Positions 5,374 through 7,033 of a stretch of DNA of 7,033 nucleotides are shown here, one piece after another. The position numbers and the translations under genes were made by a program. Position 1 is the first letter of the stretch. Each line of letters starts with the position of its first letter. Below the pieces are notes generated by a model, which searched no databases, was not told the DNA's origin, and was given only the letters and a program-made list of their open reading frames with translations. Source of the stretch: Fidelibacterota bacterium (GTDB lineage Bacteria; Fidelibacterota; UBA2242); NCBI GenBank assembly GCA_016936335.1, contig JAFGXZ010000156.1, positions 1 through 7,033 of the forward strand, given 5' to 3'.

Positions 5374-6861
5374 ATGGAAATGAGACTTGAACATTTGTTG
5401 AAAATTCTACCGGAAAAGCAGGTTTTTGGCGAGGAAAACCATGAGATTAAAGGAGTTGTATACGACCCGCTGCGTGTTGAACCGGGTTTTCTATACGTAG
5501 CAATTAATATTTATACTCAAATGGATAAAATCGAGTTGCCCGATGGTCACCCCTTCGTATCCGATGCTGTCAAAGCCGGAGCAGTTGCAGTAATTGTTGA
5601 GAATGATGTCGAAGTCCCGGATGGAATCGTGAAAATTGTTGTCCCGGATTCGCGACTGGCGCTGGCATTAGTCGCCGGGGAATTTTACCAGCATCCGTCG
5701 CTGGCATTTAAACTGATTGGTATCACCGGCACAAACGGTAAAACAACGACTGCGCATATTGTGGAAAGTATATTGGCGCAAAAATACCGAACCGGCCTGA
5801 TCGGAACTCTTTATTATAAAATAAACGGAACGATAAACAAGTCGAAAGACACGACACCGGAACCGCCGGATCTTCAGGAAATATTCACCCGGATGAAGGA
5901 CGAATCCGTTGAATATTGCGTTATGGAAGTATCGTCCCACGGTGTTGATTTTCACCGGGTTTCCGGGATTGAATACGAAACCGGAATATGGACAAATTTT
6001 ACCCAGGATCATCTGGACTGGCATAAAACCATGGAAGCCTATCGAGCCGCAAAGCTGCGCTGGTTCGGAAGTCTTGGGACTGATAAAACCGTCGTAGTGA
6101 ATGTTGACGATGCATCATGTCCGTTTTTTATTGATGCGGCTCGGGCCAAAATCGTAAAGTATGGCATTGAAAATACTGCCGATGTAACTGCAGAAAATAT
6201 CAACATGGATGGGACTGGAACGTTCTTTACTTTAGTGACACCAAAGGGAAAAATTGATGTCCATGCAAAATTGCGGGGAATGTTTAATTTGTATAATATG
6301 CTGGCGGCTGTTTCGGCGGTTTTAGAAGACGTATCCCTTGCGGAAATCAAAACGGGTCTTGAGCAGGACATTGTCGTTGCCGGGCGATTCCAGACGATCA
6401 ATCAGGGACAGGATTTTACCGTGATTGTCGATTATGCACACACTCCCGATGGATTGTTAAAAGTCCTGAATGCCGCCCGGTCAATGAATCCGAACCGAAT
6501 TATTACAGTGTTTGGTTGTGGTGGTGATCGCGATCCCGACAAACGTCCTAAAATGGCAGCAATTACCGAAGAATTAAGTGACATTGCCATTATTACTGAT
6601 GATAACCCACGGACGGAAAACCCGGATAAAATTGTCGCTCAGGTTCTGGCTGGTATCAAGGGGCGGGATTCCTTTGAGTACGAAGTCATTCACGACCGTT
6701 ATAAAGCAATCGAGCATGGGATAGATATTGCCCGAACCGGAGATCTGGTTTTAATTGCCGGAAAGGGCCATGAAACAACCCAGACATTAAAAGACCGGAC
6801 AATTCACTTTAATGATGTTGAAGTTGCCGATGAAATTCTAAAAGCGAAAATGATCAAATAG
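5374..6861 (+). CDS. murE: UDP-N-acetylmuramoyl-L-alanyl-D-glutamate--2,6-diaminopimelate ligase
   Basis: A cytosolic Mur ligase that uses ATP to add the third peptide residue to UDP-MurNAc-L-Ala-D-Glu. It has 495 residues in three domains: UDP-binding N-domain (about 1-110), ATPase centre (about 111-335) and C-terminal domain. Motifs are the P-loop GITGTNGKTTT (116-126), TTPEPPDL (160-167), MEVSSHG (184-190), the carbamylated lysine K227 in AAKLRWF, YAHTPDGL (354-361), FGCGGDRDPDKRPKM (380-394) and GKGHE (463-467). DNPR (410-413) is the meso-diaminopimelate specificity motif, so the added residue is DAP, not lysine. The N-domain reads YDPLRVEPG and AINIYTQ where most MurE have DSR-x-V-x-PG and a shorter AI-x-G loop. 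The start at 5374 has AGGAG (5365-5369) four nt upstream. ATG 5380 would give ten nt, and either is possible. Confidence 0.95.
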   Translation: MEMRLEHLLKILPEKQVFGEENHEIKGVVYDPLRVEPGFLYVAINIYTQMDKIELPDGHPFVSDAVKAGAVAVIVENDVEVPDGIVKIVVPDSRLALALVAGEFYQHPSLAFKLIGITGTNGKTTTAHIVESILAQKYRTGLIGTLYYKINGTINKSKDTTPEPPDLQEIFTRMKDESVEYCVMEVSSHGVDFHRVSGIEYETGIWTNFTQDHLDWHKTMEAYRAAKLRWFGSLGTDKTVVVNVDDASCPFFIDAARAKIVKYGIENTADVTAENINMDGTGTFFTLVTPKGKIDVHAKLRGMFNLYNMLAAVSAVLEDVSLAEIKTGLEQDIVVAGRFQTINQGQDFTVIVDYAHTPDGLLKVLNAARSMNPNRIITVFGCGGDRDPDKRPKMAAITEELSDIAIITDDNPRTENPDKIVAQVLAGIKGRDSFEYEVIHDRYKAIEHGIDIARTGDLVLIAGKGHETTQTLKDRTIHFNDVEVADEILKAKMIK

Positions 6862-6874
6862 TTTTATTAATTGG

Positions 6875-7033
6875 ATGACAGCAGGAGAATTATCAATAAT
6901 AAATCGATCGGTGCTGGTGTTGAATCAGACCTATGAACCGCTACATATTTGCGATGTCAAACGGGCGATTGTTTTGTTGATTGAGGAAAAGGCGAGTACG
7001 GTCAAGGTTATAGACCATTTAGTTCTGTATTCC
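6875..7033 (+). CDS. HNH endonuclease-family protein, 5' part only
   Basis: The frame is open to the window edge (53 codons seen). The segment SVLVLNQTYEPL, then HICDVKRAIVLLIEEKA, matches the conserved N-terminus of a widespread bacterial family of about 160-200 residues. That family ends in an HNH nuclease domain (from family memory). The HNH motif itself lies beyond the window, so the catalytic assignment is inferred from the N-terminus. The start is uncertain. ATG 6875 has no Shine-Dalgarno site, whereas AGGAG at 6883-6887 lies inside this reading and would serve ATA 6896 or 6899 or, distantly, GTG 6911. Family members usually begin just ahead of the R-x-V-L-V-L-N segment. It lies 13 nt after murE with no terminator between, so co-transcription is likely. 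Confidence 0.75.
   Translation, partial: MTAGELSIINRSVLVLNQTYEPLHICDVKRAIVLLIEEKASTVKVIDHLVLYS

Noticed and set aside
5668..6401. Reverse-strand ORFs inside murE
   Set aside because: Shadows of a gene whose catalytic motifs run through the same bases.

Overview
This is a bacterial window of moderate GC (low forties by eye), with every protein gene on the + strand and one tRNA on the - strand. The organism makes meso-diaminopimelate peptidoglycan (LysA next to a MurE carrying the DNPR motif). It interconverts IPP and DMAPP with a type 2 isomerase, uses recognisable Shine-Dalgarno sites at most starts, and does not encode CCA on its tRNA-Ala. The gene mix and the short TCCCGA/TCGGGA hairpins hint at an FCB-type or similar little-cultured phylum (Neomarinimicrobiota, Calditrichota or KSB1-like). 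That placement is a weak inference.

Region 1 (56-3082) reads as one operon. A near-consensus sigma70-type promoter (TTGACA, 17 nt, TAAAAT) precedes a YdfG-like short-chain dehydrogenase. Its stop overlaps the GTG start of fni/idi2 (type 2 isopentenyl-diphosphate isomerase), and 21 nt later a secreted UshA-like protein begins. This third gene is the highlight. Its reading frame holds a single in-frame TGA at codon 46, in the context E-P-C-G-*, where Cys-containing relatives have EPCGC. Twelve nt after the TGA is a 6-bp hairpin with a GGUCUG apical loop, the hallmark of a bacterial SECIS element. The gene is therefore best annotated as one 371-residue selenoprotein (1967-3082), not as a truncated ORF beginning near 2216. 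Its phosphoesterase metal-binding motifs look largely eroded, which points to a redox or other role for the Cys-Gly-Sec centre.

Region 2 (3083-3533) has no protein gene. It holds an intact tRNA-Ala(GGC) on the - strand (3289-3361), one full-length degenerate tRNA-Ala-like copy (3176-3247) and a shorter fragment (3131-3147). In the degenerate copies, small palindromes (CCCGAT-TTC-ATCGGG and TCCCGA-GCA-TCGGGA) sit where the anticodon arm and the T-arm should be.

Region 3 (3534-7033) carries a small Cys-rich zinc-ribbon protein of unknown function, then lysA (diaminopimelate decarboxylase), murE (UDP-MurNAc-tripeptide synthetase, DAP type) and the 5' end of an HNH endonuclease-family gene that leaves the window. 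lysA and murE sit 27 nt apart at the branch where DAP is either decarboxylated to lysine or built into the cell wall.
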